A stretch of DNA of 64,000 bases from Campylobacter vicugnae (GTDB taxonomy: Bacteria; Campylobacterota; Campylobacteria; Campylobacterales; Campylobacteraceae). The stretch is taken from the NCBI RefSeq assembly GCF_002139875.1, contig NZ_CP018793.1, positions 1,178,001 through 1,242,000 on the forward strand, read 5' to 3'. The position numbers were made by a program, and so were the translations under genes. How positions within the stretch are numbered: the first letter of the stretch is position 1; each line of letters opens with the position of its first letter. The notes under the pieces are model-generated. The model was not told the origin of the DNA, made no database searches, and saw only the letters and a program-made list of their open reading frames with translations. This document shows, in pieces, positions 19,038 through 28,546 of this stretch.

Positions 19038-20300
19038 ATGCTTTTATATGATCCCACTATATATTTTAGAGAAATTTTAAGCAGATATCCACGCTCATAT
19101 CTAGCCGAAGATGAGACTCAAGCAATTATAGGAATTGATTGTGAATATATAAGTGGAGATGATTTTGCTAAGCTAAATGATAGGATTAAAAATGGCAATA
19201 AAATCTCAAATTTTGCCGGACTTTTTGGAATTTTAAGCTATGAAGCAGTATATAAATTTGAAAAAATTGGCGATATCAAACCTATGCTTTATGAGTTTCC
19301 ACTATATCATTATAGCGATGCTAAAGCATATTTGCACTATGATAAACAAAGTAAAATTTATAGTTTTTATGGAGATAGCATCTACTTTAAAGAGCTTGAA
19401 AATATAAAACCTCAAAATATCCAAAATCAAAACTACTTCTACACTATAAAAAGTGATTTAAAAAATGAAAAAGAACACTATTTAAATATGATCCAAACTG
19501 CCAAAAAATATATAAAAAGTGGGGATATATTTCAAGTTGTTCTATCTAAAACCTTAGAGTTAGAGAGTGATTTTGATCCACTTGAGTTTTATGAAATTTT
19601 AAAAATACAAAATCCTAGCCCATATATGTTTTACTATCCAAGCGAATTTGGAATTATAGTAGGTAGTAGCCCTGAGCTTGTAGTAGAGATTAAAAAGGGT
19701 ATAATCCACACAAGCCCAATTGCTGGTACAAGAAAGCGTGGAGTAGATGCCAATGAAGATGAGAGTATAAAAAAAGAGCTTTTAAGTGATGAAAAAGAGC
19801 TTAGCGAGCATAGAATGCTTATTGATTTAGCTAGAAATGATATAGGTAAATTTGCTCTTAGAGGCAGCATAAAGGTAGTAAATCCAATGCATATCAAACT
19901 CTATGAAAGTGTAATGCATATTGTAAGCGATATCTATGCAGAGCTAAGTCCATCATCAACTCCACTTAAAGCTCTTACTACTATTTTTCCAGCTGGGACA
20001 CTTAGTGGTAGTCCAAAAATTAGAGCAATGCAGATTATAAATGAGCTTGAGAGTTATAGTCGTGGAATTTATGGCGGAGGGATTGGTTTTTGGCATTTTA
20101 ATGGAGATATACAGATGGCTATTCTTATTCGTTCAGCTATCTTTACTAAAAATTTAAATTCAACTTCAAATAGAGTATTTATCGGTGCTGGAGCTGGAAT
20201 TGTCTGGGATAGCGTTGCTCAAAATGAGTATGATGAGATCTGCAATAAACGCAAAAGCTGTCTAAAAATATTTGAAAAATACGCAACCCAAAGGGATTAA
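19038..20300 (+). CDS. trpE: Anthranilate synthase component I
   Basis: Chorismate plus ammonia (from TrpG) to anthranilate, the first step of tryptophan synthesis. 420 residues from the ATG that has a TTTGGAG seven bases upstream. Chorismate-binding core motifs are KSGDIFQVVLSK, PSPYMFYYP, SPELVVEI, PIAGTRKRGVDANEDE, MLIDLARNDIG and PAGTLSGSPKIRAMQIINELE, all intact. The N-terminal domain is shorter than in enteric TrpE. It ends 4 bases before trpGD. Confidence 0.97.
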   Translation: MLLYDPTIYFREILSRYPRSYLAEDETQAIIGIDCEYISGDDFAKLNDRIKNGNKISNFAGLFGILSYEAVYKFEKIGDIKPMLYEFPLYHYSDAKAYLHYDKQSKIYSFYGDSIYFKELENIKPQNIQNQNYFYTIKSDLKNEKEHYLNMIQTAKKYIKSGDIFQVVLSKTLELESDFDPLEFYEILKIQNPSPYMFYYPSEFGIIVGSSPELVVEIKKGIIHTSPIAGTRKRGVDANEDESIKKELLSDEKELSEHRMLIDLARNDIGKFALRGSIKVVNPMHIKLYESVMHIVSDIYAELSPSSTPLKALTTIFPAGTLSGSPKIRAMQIINELESYSRGIYGGGIGFWHFNGDIQMAILIRSAIFTKNLNSTSNRVFIGAGAGIVWDSVAQNEYDEICNKRKSCLKIFEKYATQRD

Positions 20301-20304
20301 ACCA

Positions 20305-21906
20305 ATGATTTTAATGATTGATAATTATGATAGCTTTGTTTATAATATATACCAATATCTCTTAGATACAACTAGTGAATCTATAAAATGCGTGCGAAAT
20401 GATGAGATTAGCATTGATGAGATTAAAAGATTAAAACCTAGCAAGATCATCTTAAGTCCAGGTCCAAAACATCCTAAAGATAGTGGAGTTTGTATTGATA
20501 TTTTAAAGGCAAATTTAGGTATTCCAATTCTTGGAATTTGTCTTGGTCATCAAGCAATCGCTCTAGTAAATGGTGCCGATATTAAGGTTCTTAATACTCC
20601 AGTTCATGGCAAAACTAGTCAAATTCAAACTCAAAATAGTAGCATTATATTTAAAGGATTGCCAAAAAGTTTTAGCGTAATGAGATACCACTCACTATAT
20701 GTTGATAATCTACCGCCAAATTTACAAGTTACAGCTTATAGCAGCGATGGAATTATTATGGCATTAGAGGATAAAGATAGGCAAATTTTTGGTATTCAGT
20801 TTCATCCTGAAAGCTTTTTTAGTCAATATGGAAAGCAGATAATTGCCAATTTTGTCTCATTAAATAAATCTAAAGATCAAATTCAAGAAAAAGCAAATTT
20901 TGCTCCATTTCTTACTAAATTACAAAAAGGCTTTCCTTTAGATGCTAGTGATTATGAGATAATATGCAAAGAAATTTATAATAAAAACTACGATGATGTA
21001 CAACTAGGCGCTCTTTTGGTGCTAATAAGCGAAAAGTCGCTATATCCAGATAGTCTAGCTGCACTTGTTAAAAATATACTAAAATACTCTACAACCTATA
21101 GCGATAACTCGCCTATGATTGATATAGTAGGTACTGGTGGAGATGCACTAAAGACCATAAATGTATCTACTACAGTAAGCTTTATTTTAGCTGCTTTAGG
21201 AACTAAAGTAGCCAAGCATGGAAACAAAGCTATAACATCAAAAAGTGGAAGTAGCGATATTTTAAATCAGATTGGAATAAATCTTGATAGCGATATAGAG
21301 CGTCTAAAATCTCAATTAAACGAGCAAAATCTAGCCTTTTTTCACGCTCCATATTTTCATCCTATAACTGCAGCAGTAAAAGATGTAAGGCTAAGGCTTG
21401 GAATTGGAAGCGTTTTTAATATTCTTGGGCCTTTATTAAATCCAAATTTAAATCTAACCAATCAAGTTGTAGGCAACTACTTAGAAGATGTAAATGAGTT
21501 AATCGCACATACTCTACTTAATCTAGGTAGAAAACACGCTTTAGTAGTTCATGGTATGGATGGTATGGATGAGATTACTCTATGTGATGAGACGCTAATT
21601 CACGAAGTAAAAGATGGTAAAATTTTAGAGTATAAAATCACGCCTGAGCAGTTTGGTTTTGATAGAGCATTTCATGCTGATATTGCTGGAGGTGATGCTA
21701 GCTATAATGCTGATATTTTAAGAGCTACGCTAAAAGGAGAGCTTAGCGGGGCTAAATTTGATATAGTGCTTTTAAATGCTATGTTTGCTCTATATGCTGC
21801 TAATCAAGCTACCTCGCCTATGGTTGCTAAAGATATAATATTAAACGCTATAAATAGTGGTAAGGTTTGGGAATTTTATAAAAACTACACCGGAGATAAT
21901 AAGTGA
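20305..21906 (+). CDS. trpGD: Fused anthranilate synthase glutaminase / anthranilate phosphoribosyltransferase
   Basis: Bifunctional 533-residue protein. Residues 1 to about 190 are TrpG: ILMIDNYDSFVYNIYQYL, ILSPGPKHPKDSG, nucleophile Cys in LGICLGHQAIAL and FGIQFHPES. Residues about 205-533 are TrpD: DIVGTGGDALKTINVST, KHGNKAITSKSGSSD, HPITAAVKDVRLRLGIGSVFN and GMDGMDE. The start chosen is the ATG at 20305, just after the trpE stop and an AGGG. The fusion is known in C. jejuni and enterobacteria. Its TGA overlaps the GTG of the methyltransferase gene. Confidence 0.96.
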   Translation: MILMIDNYDSFVYNIYQYLLDTTSESIKCVRNDEISIDEIKRLKPSKIILSPGPKHPKDSGVCIDILKANLGIPILGICLGHQAIALVNGADIKVLNTPVHGKTSQIQTQNSSIIFKGLPKSFSVMRYHSLYVDNLPPNLQVTAYSSDGIIMALEDKDRQIFGIQFHPESFFSQYGKQIIANFVSLNKSKDQIQEKANFAPFLTKLQKGFPLDASDYEIICKEIYNKNYDDVQLGALLVLISEKSLYPDSLAALVKNILKYSTTYSDNSPMIDIVGTGGDALKTINVSTTVSFILAALGTKVAKHGNKAITSKSGSSDILNQIGINLDSDIERLKSQLNEQNLAFFHAPYFHPITAAVKDVRLRLGIGSVFNILGPLLNPNLNLTNQVVGNYLEDVNELIAHTLLNLGRKHALVVHGMDGMDEITLCDETLIHEVKDGKILEYKITPEQFGFDRAFHADIAGGDASYNADILRATLKGELSGAKFDIVLLNAMFALYAANQATSPMVAKDIILNAINSGKVWEFYKNYTGDNK

Positions 21907-23003
21907 AAGAGAGTAAGGAATATCTAACTACTCAATTAATTAGTTATTTAGGAAACAAAAGAACACTCCTAAATAGCATCGAAGAAGTAATAATTGATAT
22001 TAAAAGCGAACTTAAAAAAGACCGCATTGAGTTTGCCGATGTATTTAGCGGTAGCGGAGTAGTTTCACGCCTTGCAAAGGCTCATTCTAGCTTAGTTTTG
22101 GCTAATGATTTAGAAAGATATTCATATATTATAAACTCTTGCTATCTATCAAACTCTAGCTTAGATTTATTAAATACATTAAAAGAGTATTACGCTCAAA
22201 TTCAAAATAATTTTACTCCAAAAGAGAGTTTTATCAGTGAGCTTTATGCCCCAAAGGACGATAATAATATAAAAAGTGGCGAACGGGTATTTTATTCTCG
22301 CTCAAACGCTTTAATCATCGGTGGATTACGCCACGCTATAGAGCAAATACCAGCTGAATTTCAAAACTTTTTTATCGCTCCTTTACTTAGCAAGGCTTCA
22401 GTGCATTCAAATACTGGTGGAGTTTTTAAAGGCTTTTATAAGGATAAAAATGGAATAGGTAAATTTGGCGGAAGTGGAGAGAATGCTTTAAGTAGAATAC
22501 TTGGTAAAATCACTCTTGAGATGCCAGTATTTTCAAATTTCAAAAGCGAATTTAAAGCGTTTCAAAATGATGCCTTAGAATTTGCCAAAGTTGCCCCGTC
22601 TGTGGATATAGCATATTTTGACCCTCCTTATAATCAGCATCCATATGGCTCAAACTATTTTATGCTAAATTTAATTAGTGATTTTAAAGCACCCAATATA
22701 GATAAAATCAGCACAATAAGCGGAATACCAGATAATTGGAACCGCTCAAATTACAATAAAAAAGCCTTAGCAAGTAAGGAATTTTTCAATCTTTTAAGCG
22801 AATTTAGAGCTAAATATTTAGTAATATCTTTTAATTCTGAAGGCTTTATAACAAATGATGAGTTTATATCTAATTTAAGTAAAATAGGTAAAGTATATAC
22901 TAAAGAGATAAAATATCCAGCATATAGAGCAAGTAGAAATTTAAATAATAGAGAGCTATATGTAACTGAGTATCTTTATATTATTAAAAAGGATATTAAA
23001 TGA
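21903..23003 (+). CDS. D12-class N6-adenine DNA methyltransferase inside the trp operon
   Basis: 366-residue methyltransferase. The AdoMet-binding motif FADVFSGSGVVSRL is at about 44-56 and the catalytic DPPY at 240-243 (within YFDPPYNQHPYGSNYF); the N-terminal YLGNKRTLLNSI is typical of the Dam/D12 group. It starts with GTG overlapping the trpGD stop (GTGA), with a GGAG ten bases upstream, and its end overlaps the trpF start. It is therefore co-translated with tryptophan enzymes. No restriction enzyme is nearby, so it is probably solitary. Recognition sequence unknown. The trp operon of C. jejuni lacks it as far as I recall, which suggests insertion. Confidence 0.9.
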   Translation: MKESKEYLTTQLISYLGNKRTLLNSIEEVIIDIKSELKKDRIEFADVFSGSGVVSRLAKAHSSLVLANDLERYSYIINSCYLSNSSLDLLNTLKEYYAQIQNNFTPKESFISELYAPKDDNNIKSGERVFYSRSNALIIGGLRHAIEQIPAEFQNFFIAPLLSKASVHSNTGGVFKGFYKDKNGIGKFGGSGENALSRILGKITLEMPVFSNFKSEFKAFQNDALEFAKVAPSVDIAYFDPPYNQHPYGSNYFMLNLISDFKAPNIDKISTISGIPDNWNRSNYNKKALASKEFFNLLSEFRAKYLVISFNSEGFITNDEFISNLSKIGKVYTKEIKYPAYRASRNLNNRELYVTEYLYIIKKDIK

Positions 23004-23617
23004 GCATTTTGGTTAAGATATGCGGAATTAAAAGCCAAAATGAGGCACAAAGTGTCTGTGAAGTTAATTTTAATGGCAAAAGAGTAGATTTTATAGGAGT
23101 TATCCTAGCTAAAAGCCCACGCCAAGTAGATCTAGATACAGCCAAAAAGATAGTAAATATAGCCCATAGCTATAAAATAAAAGCCGTAGGAGTTTATGAT
23201 AGTAATAATTTAGATGAGATTTTAAATAGTGCTTTAGAGGCTAAATTTGATGTAGTTCAAATTTACACTCAAGCAAGCAAACAAGACTTTGCAAAATTTA
23301 GCTCAAATAGTATAAAATTATGGCAAGCATGTAGCGTAGGCTCAATATTGCCAGATTTAAATCAAAATTGCGATCTTGTTTTATATGATGCTAAGGGGGT
23401 AAATTTAGGCGGCAATGGAGTTAGCTTTGATTGGAGCCTTTTAGATGGAGTTAAGAGCGAATTTGGTCTAGCTGGCGGCTTAGGCGTGCATAATGTTAAA
23501 GATGCATTAAAAAGCGGGGCAATTTTGCTAGATTTTAATAGCAAATTAGAAGATAATAATAATATGGTTAAAGATCCAAAAAAAATATATGAGATATTAA
23601 AAATTATAAGGAATTAA
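23000..23617 (+). CDS. trpF: Phosphoribosylanthranilate isomerase
   Basis: 205-residue TIM-barrel enzyme converting phosphoribosylanthranilate to CdRP. Motifs: VKICGIKSQNEA with the catalytic Cys, FIGVILAKSPRQVD, KAVGVYDS, DAKGVNLGGNG with the catalytic Asp, and GLAGGLGVHNVKDAL. The ATG overlaps the end of the methyltransferase gene (ATGA); trpB follows 3 bases after the stop. Confidence 0.95.
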   Translation: MSILVKICGIKSQNEAQSVCEVNFNGKRVDFIGVILAKSPRQVDLDTAKKIVNIAHSYKIKAVGVYDSNNLDEILNSALEAKFDVVQIYTQASKQDFAKFSSNSIKLWQACSVGSILPDLNQNCDLVLYDAKGVNLGGNGVSFDWSLLDGVKSEFGLAGGLGVHNVKDALKSGAILLDFNSKLEDNNNMVKDPKKIYEILKIIRN

Positions 23618-23620
23618 AAT

Positions 23621-24802
23621 ATGAATGCAAAAGCTTATTTTGGTAAATTTGGAGGGCAGTTTGTCCCTGAGACTGTAATGAGTGCGTTAATAGAGCTTGA
23701 AGAAGCCTATGAAAAGATTGCAAAAAGCGATGAGTTTAAAAGTGAGCTTAATGAACTTTTAAAAGATTATGTAGGAAGACCTAGCCCGCTATATCACGCT
23801 AAAAGACTTAGCAAGCATTATGGGCATAATATCTATCTAAAAAGAGAGGATTTAAACCATACTGGAGCGCATAAAATCAATAACGCCCTAGCTCAAGCTC
23901 TACTAGCAAAAAAAATGGGAAAAACAAAAATAATGGCTGAGACTGGAGCTGGACAACACGGAGTAGCTACAGCTACAGCAGCTGCTCTTTTAGGTTTAGA
24001 GTGCGATGTATATATGGGTGAGTGCGATACTAAGCGTCAAGCGTTAAATGTCTATAAAATGGAGCTTTTAGGTGCAAATGTAGTGCCTATTAGTGATGGA
24101 CTTGGTACATTAAAAGAGGCTACAACTGCAGCTATTCAAGCTTGGGTAAATGAGATTGAAAGTAGATTTTATGTAATTGGCTCAGCCGTAGGACCTCATC
24201 CATATCCAAAGATTGTTAGAGATTTTCAAACTGTAATTGGCTCTGAGGCAAAAGCTCAGCTAGAAGAAAAAGGTGTAAAACCTGATTATATCATCGCTTG
24301 TGTTGGCGGAGGTAGCAATGCTATTGGGATATTTTCAGCCTTTATTGATGACCCAAGTGTAAATATAATCGGAATTGAAGCTGCAGGGCTAGGAATTGAG
24401 ACAAAGTATCACGCCGCTACACTAACTAAAGGTAATGAAGGGATAATTCACGGAATGAAAACTATAGTCTTGCAAGATGAATTTGGTATGATTTTACCAG
24501 TACATAGTATCAGTGCTGGGCTAGATTATCCTGGTGTTGGGCCAGAGCATGCACACTTGCAAGATATAGGAAGAGTAAGCTACTACGCAGTTAGCGATGA
24601 TGAGTGCATTAATGCTTTAAGACTCTTATCAAAACTTGAAGGTATAATTCCAGCCATAGAAAGCTCACACGCCCTAGCCTATTTAGATAAGCTATGTCCT
24701 ACGCTGCAAAAACGCTCAAATATTGTAGTAAATGTAAGTGGTAGAGGAGATAAAGATATGCATACTATAATGGATTATAAAAAAGGAACAATATATGGAT
24801 AA
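23621..24802 (+). CDS. trpB: Tryptophan synthase beta chain
   Basis: Condenses indole and serine with PLP; 393 residues, usual length. [18 protein letters not shown] contains the PLP lysine; also [19 protein letters not shown], the phosphate-binding [11 protein letters not shown] and [10 protein letters not shown]. It overlaps trpA by 8 bases. Confidence 0.98.
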   Translation: MNAKAYFGKFGGQFVPETVMSALIELEEAYEKIAKSDEFKSELNELLKDYVGRPSPLYHAKRLSKHYGHNIYLKREDLNHTGAHKINNALAQALLAKKMGKTKIMAETGAGQHGVATATAAALLGLECDVYMGECDTKRQALNVYKMELLGANVVPISDGLGTLKEATTAAIQAWVNEIESRFYVIGSAVGPHPYPKIVRDFQTVIGSEAKAQLEEKGVKPDYIIACVGGGSNAIGIFSAFIDDPSVNIIGIEAAGLGIETKYHAATLTKGNEGIIHGMKTIVLQDEFGMILPVHSISAGLDYPGVGPEHAHLQDIGRVSYYAVSDDECINALRLLSKLEGIIPAIESSHALAYLDKLCPTLQKRSNIVVNVSGRGDKDMHTIMDYKKGTIYG

Positions 24803-25541
24803 GATAGCAAATGCCTTTAAAGACAAAAAAGCAAATATCGGCTACATTGTAGCTGGATATCCTAGTTTAGAATACAGCAAAGAGTTTTTAAATTCACTTG
24901 ATGATAGCGTGCTTGATATAATTGAGATTGGTATTCCTTACTCTGATCCTTTAGCAGATGGCAAGCTCATAGCCAATGCAGCATTTCAAGCATGCAATAA
25001 CGGAGTAAATACAACAAAAGTTTTTGATATGCTAAAAGATGTTAAAACCTCTAAAGCATTAGTATTTTTAGTATATTACAATATTATTTTAGCTTATGGC
25101 GAAGATAAATTTTTACGCCAAAGTTTAGAGTGCGGTATTAGTGGAATTTTAGTACCTGATATGCCTTATGAAGAGAGCTGCGAGTTTGCTCTTAAATGTC
25201 AGCAATATGGCATTAGCTTAATTCGCCTTATTGCCCCTACAAGCACTAAACGCTCAAAAGAGATTCTAAGCGGCTCTAGTGGATTTATATATGCTGTTGG
25301 CTCTCTTGGCGTAACAGGTGGAGAACAAAGCTCACTAGATAGACTCAAAGATATGATTAAGTTTATAAAAGACAATACCAATTTACCAGTTGCAGTTGGG
25401 TTTGGGATTAAAAACTCAAATGATGTCAAAAAGACTAAAGAGTATGCAGATGGCGCAATTATAGGCACAAAAATTGTAGAGATTACAAGCAAATTTAATC
25501 CAACTACAGCGCATCAAAAGATCAAAGAATTATTTGAATAA
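24795..25541 (+). CDS. trpA: Tryptophan synthase alpha chain
   Basis: Cleaves indole-3-glycerol phosphate to indole, channelled to TrpB. 248 residues, TIM barrel. Motifs: [12 protein letters not shown], the catalytic Glu in [41 protein letters not shown] and [11 protein letters not shown]. Last gene of the operon. No trpC is seen between trpF and trpB or elsewhere in the window; indole-glycerol phosphate synthase must be elsewhere. Confidence 0.97.
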   Translation: MDKIANAFKDKKANIGYIVAGYPSLEYSKEFLNSLDDSVLDIIEIGIPYSDPLADGKLIANAAFQACNNGVNTTKVFDMLKDVKTSKALVFLVYYNIILAYGEDKFLRQSLECGISGILVPDMPYEESCEFALKCQQYGISLIRLIAPTSTKRSKEILSGSSGFIYAVGSLGVTGGEQSSLDRLKDMIKFIKDNTNLPVAVGFGIKNSNDVKKTKEYADGAIIGTKIVEITSKFNPTTAHQKIKELFE

Positions 25542-25552
25542 TAAGACTACTA

Positions 25553-25600
25553 TAGCTAAATTTAAAACCAATTATGGGATTAAATTTAGCTAAAATTTTA
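25553..25600 (+). terminator. Terminator of the trp operon
   Basis: Perfect 13-bp stem TAGCTAAATTTAA (25553-25565) with 25580-25592 across a 14-base loop, followed by AAATTTTAT. It lies before the promoter of the next operon. Confidence 0.65.
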
Positions 25601-25629
25601 TAAATAATCTCTTTTAAAGTTAAATTTTG

Positions 25630-25635
25630 TATAAT
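25630..25635 (+). promoter_or_regulatory. Extended -10 promoter of the CheX-like/fliN operon
   Basis: TTTTGTATAATAC, an extended -10, 27 bases upstream of the ATG at 25662, which has AAGGAG six bases before it. Confidence 0.65.
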
Positions 25636-25661
25636 ACTAACCAAAACTTAAGGAGATTATG

Positions 25662-26081
25662 ATGCTAAATGCTATCAACTATGCTACTAGACACTTTTGC
25701 ACTGATGTATTTGGTTATGAGATAAAAGAGGGAAAAAGTCTAGGAAAAGACCTATATGGTGCTAGTATTCCATTATATAAAGATGATATAGAGTTTCAAT
25801 TTTATCTATATTTTAAAAAAGAGACTTTAGAGCTTTTTGTAGATAAACTATTTAACACTGAAGAGGCTAAAAAGACTGATTTAGGCGATTTAAGCAGAGA
25901 AGTTGCAAATCAAATAGTAGGTTATGCTAAGCACCTTTTAAGCGATAATAATAACGGAGTTTATAAACTTGGTACGCCTGAGTTTTTAGGTAAAGTTGAA
26001 AAATTTCCAGTAAGACTTGAAAAATCTCAAATTTTTAAAATAAAAAATAAAACATTTAAAATAGGCTACAAAAAAGCATGA
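25662..26081 (+). CDS. CheX-like chemotaxis phosphatase-domain protein
   Basis: 139 residues with the alpha/beta layout of CheX/CheC: an N-terminal helix NAINYATRHFCTDVFGYEI, a strand pair, then DLGDLSREVANQIVGYAKHLL, equivalent to the CheX E-x2-N catalytic helix (here E and N are three apart: REVAN). CheX proteins dephosphorylate CheY-P. The start is the second of two adjacent ATGs, better spaced from AGGAG. It overlaps fliN, matching Cj0350-Cj0351 order, so action near the flagellar switch is likely. Confidence 0.72.
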   Translation: MLNAINYATRHFCTDVFGYEIKEGKSLGKDLYGASIPLYKDDIEFQFYLYFKKETLELFVDKLFNTEEAKKTDLGDLSREVANQIVGYAKHLLSDNNNGVYKLGTPEFLGKVEKFPVRLEKSQIFKIKNKTFKIGYKKA

Positions 26082-26383
26082 ACGAGATAAATTTAAGCCC
26101 AAATGGGCTATTTCATGGCTATGATGAGCTTTTAGATATTGGAGTAGAGTTTATCAGCGATCTTGGCATGACAACAATTAGCGTGCGAGAGCTTTTAAAG
26201 CTTGATGTAGGCTCAGTCATAGACCTCGAAAAGCCAGCTGGAGAGAGCGTAGAGCTATTTATAAATAATAGAATATTTGGTAAAGGTGAGGTAATGGTCT
26301 ATGAAAAAAACCTTGCAATCCGTATAAATGAGATACTAGACTCAAAATCTGTAATCCAATACTTCAAAAGAGAGCAATTATGA
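26078..26383 (+). CDS. fliN: Flagellar motor switch protein FliN
   Basis: 101-residue C-ring protein with a SpoA (surface presentation of antigens) domain: LDIGVEFISDLGMTTISVRELLKL, VGSVIDLEKPAGESVELFIN, GKGEVMVYEKNLAIRINEIL. It completes the switch complex with FliG and FliM (and FliY). Coupled by ATGA overlaps to the CheX-like gene and to the membrane protein downstream. Confidence 0.93.
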   Translation: MNEINLSPNGLFHGYDELLDIGVEFISDLGMTTISVRELLKLDVGSVIDLEKPAGESVELFINNRIFGKGEVMVYEKNLAIRINEILDSKSVIQYFKREQL

Positions 26384-27330
26384 AAATTTGGCTTTTAATG
26401 ATTATGGCTATCCCGCTTTGGGCTGTAAATTTGCTTACTCATAATATATATGAAAGAGATGAAAGAGTAGATATTATGTTAAGCTTTGATGCGCCATATA
26501 GTGGCACTATCAAACAACAAAATAGCGACCAAATCACAAAGATTATCCTAAGTAATCTAACAATAAAAAATAAAATAAACAAAGAGATAAAATCAAATAT
26601 ACTCCAAAATATAAATTTCTCTTCAGCGGATAATTTAGCAACTTTAGAGCTTAAATCATCTAAGCCAATTGCAATCATAGCGTCTAAAACTAGTGATAAA
26701 TTTGGCCTTAGAATTCGCATAACACCACAAGCTAAAACTACAAATAAGCAAGTAACCGCCACGCCAGCACAGACCTCTACGCCAAAAGAACAGCCTACAT
26801 CACTAGCTAATATTCCAACCAAAAAAGATAGTGGCGATGATATATATACAAAATATATTATTGTGATTTTAGTGCTTTTTGCAATATTTGTATTTTCTAT
26901 GTATATAAAAACTAAATATATCAAAAAAAATCTAAAAACAAAAGCCGTTAAACCAACCAATCAAACCCAAACATCAACAATAACTTCAAAGGCTAAACCA
27001 TTTGAAATAACTACGCAAAAGGTTACAAATTCTATTTCAAATAGCAGTTTTAATTGGAATTTAAATGATGAGAGTATAGATGTAATATATGAAAAACCTC
27101 TAGATAATCAAAACAAAGTAGTACTACTAAACTATGAAAACCAAAAATATCTAATATTAGTTGGCAGCTCAAATGTTCTATTAGATAAATTTGGTGAAGA
27201 AAAAATAAAAAATAAAGATGACTTTGAGCTATTTTTCGAACAAAATAAGCAAAAACTTGGCAGCTACCTACAAGAGCGTAAAAATGCCCTAAGTAGCTAT
27301 AAAGATATGATGGATAAAGAGTCGATTTAA
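26380..27330 (+). CDS. Single-pass membrane protein downstream of fliN
   Basis: 316 residues: an N-terminal hydrophobic signal or anchor (1-15), an extracytoplasmic strand-rich domain (about 18-115, resembling an AMIN domain), a Thr/Pro/Gln-rich linker, one membrane helix (about 160-178) and a charged cytoplasmic end that includes a FliO-like strand region (KVVLLNYENQKYLILVGSS, about 245). The last part, together with its place after fliN, makes a FliO-type export component an attractive alternative. It corresponds to Cj0352 by order. Function is not proven. Confidence 0.6.
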   Translation: MKIWLLMIMAIPLWAVNLLTHNIYERDERVDIMLSFDAPYSGTIKQQNSDQITKIILSNLTIKNKINKEIKSNILQNINFSSADNLATLELKSSKPIAIIASKTSDKFGLRIRITPQAKTTNKQVTATPAQTSTPKEQPTSLANIPTKKDSGDDIYTKYIIVILVLFAIFVFSMYIKTKYIKKNLKTKAVKPTNQTQTSTITSKAKPFEITTQKVTNSISNSSFNWNLNDESIDVIYEKPLDNQNKVVLLNYENQKYLILVGSSNVLLDKFGEEKIKNKDDFELFFEQNKQKLGSYLQERKNALSSYKDMMDKESI

Positions 27331-27349
27331 ATTCAAAAAAAGGAAAAAT

Positions 27350-28537
27350 ATGAACATTAAAAATCTAGATGACTTAAAAAAATTTACCGATGAGATTCGC
27401 TCTCAAGCTGGCTATAAAGACCCAATTGCATTTGCAATAGGTAGAAGCATTAAAGGAAAATCAGCCAAAACAATCAGCGTAAATTACGCAGTAGTAAATA
27501 TGAATGAAAACTACGGAAGTGCAGCTGTATTAAGCTGGGCAATTGAAAAAAATGGTATAAAAATCGATAATAGCGGGAGCGAATTTGTAGCACCGATTAA
27601 CTCAGCCATTACAGCTGATGCGCTTAATGTATTTGATTTTTTATTAGATGAATGCGAAGGTGATAAGCATAAAAATGTCCAAAATCTACTCGTAATAGAT
27701 GAGATTTTAAATGATGGCGAGATGGAAAACGATGTTGAGTTTGTAGTAACATTTTTATATAGCGATGATGCACCAAAAAGCGTTGAGGCTGTATATCTAA
27801 AACTATATCTACTATCACTAAATAAAGCCGAAATTCGATCACTAAATCTTAATGGAGCCTTTGGCCTATTGCCAAATTTAGCTTGGGATAGCGATGGCAA
27901 TCCACACGAACTAGACCATTTAAGAGAGAATGAAATTTGGTTAAAAATGAAAGGTTGGTATCCAAATATAGTAAGCGTAGATAAATTCCCACGCTACTTA
28001 AATCACATAATACCAAGCGATAATACTAGAATACTAGATAGCGCAAAAGTCAGAATGGGCGCAGTATTAGCACCAGGCACAACAGTAATGCCAGGCGCTT
28101 CATATATCAACTTCAACTCTGGAACAACTGGACCAGTAATGGTAGAAGGTAGAATCTCAAGCTCTGTAAGCGTAGGAGATGGAAGCGATGTAGGCGGCGG
28201 TGCAAGTATTTTAGGCGTACTAAGTGGCACAAATGGCAATCCAATTAGCGTAGGCAAAAGATGTCTTTTAGGTGCAAATTCAGTAACTGGCGTACCTCTT
28301 GGCGATGATTGTATCATAGATGCTGGTATAGCAATTCTTGAAGGTACAAAAATATATATAAGCGATAAAGAGGCTCTTGAAAAAGTAAATCCAGGGTTTA
28401 AATTTGATAAAGAGATATATAAAGCACTTGAACTAGCAAATCTAAATGGAATTCACTATCGCCAAAATAGCCAAACAGGCCAAATCACAGCTAGCATTAG
28501 TAAAAGAGCTATTAAGCTAAATGCTGACTTGCATTAA
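27350..28537 (+). CDS. dapD: Tetrahydrodipicolinate N-succinyltransferase (long form)
   Basis: 395-residue enzyme of the succinylase branch of lysine/meso-DAP synthesis. A distinct N-terminal domain (1 to about 220) precedes a left-handed beta-helix with hexapeptide-like repeats (VRMGAVLAPGTTVMPGASYI, FNSGTTGPVMVEGRISSSVS, VGDGSDVGGGASILG). This is the longer DapD type known in Campylobacterota and Actinobacteria. It is separated by 19 bases from the membrane protein and 9 from the ABC-F gene. Confidence 0.95.
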   Translation: MNIKNLDDLKKFTDEIRSQAGYKDPIAFAIGRSIKGKSAKTISVNYAVVNMNENYGSAAVLSWAIEKNGIKIDNSGSEFVAPINSAITADALNVFDFLLDECEGDKHKNVQNLLVIDEILNDGEMENDVEFVVTFLYSDDAPKSVEAVYLKLYLLSLNKAEIRSLNLNGAFGLLPNLAWDSDGNPHELDHLRENEIWLKMKGWYPNIVSVDKFPRYLNHIIPSDNTRILDSAKVRMGAVLAPGTTVMPGASYINFNSGTTGPVMVEGRISSSVSVGDGSDVGGGASILGVLSGTNGNPISVGKRCLLGANSVTGVPLGDDCIIDAGIAILEGTKIYISDKEALEKVNPGFKFDKEIYKALELANLNGIHYRQNSQTGQITASISKRAIKLNADLH

Positions 28538-28546
28538 GGAATAGTA

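Noticed and set aside
20272-20304. TTG start inside trpE giving a longer TrpGD
   Set aside because: The ATG at 20305 follows the trpE stop and an AGGG and begins exactly at the conserved TrpG N-terminus.
26439-26960. 173-codon open frame on the minus strand opposite the post-fliN membrane protein
   Set aside because: Antisense shadow: the plus-strand gene has coupled starts, a signal and a sensible domain plan; the shadow has no ribosome site.
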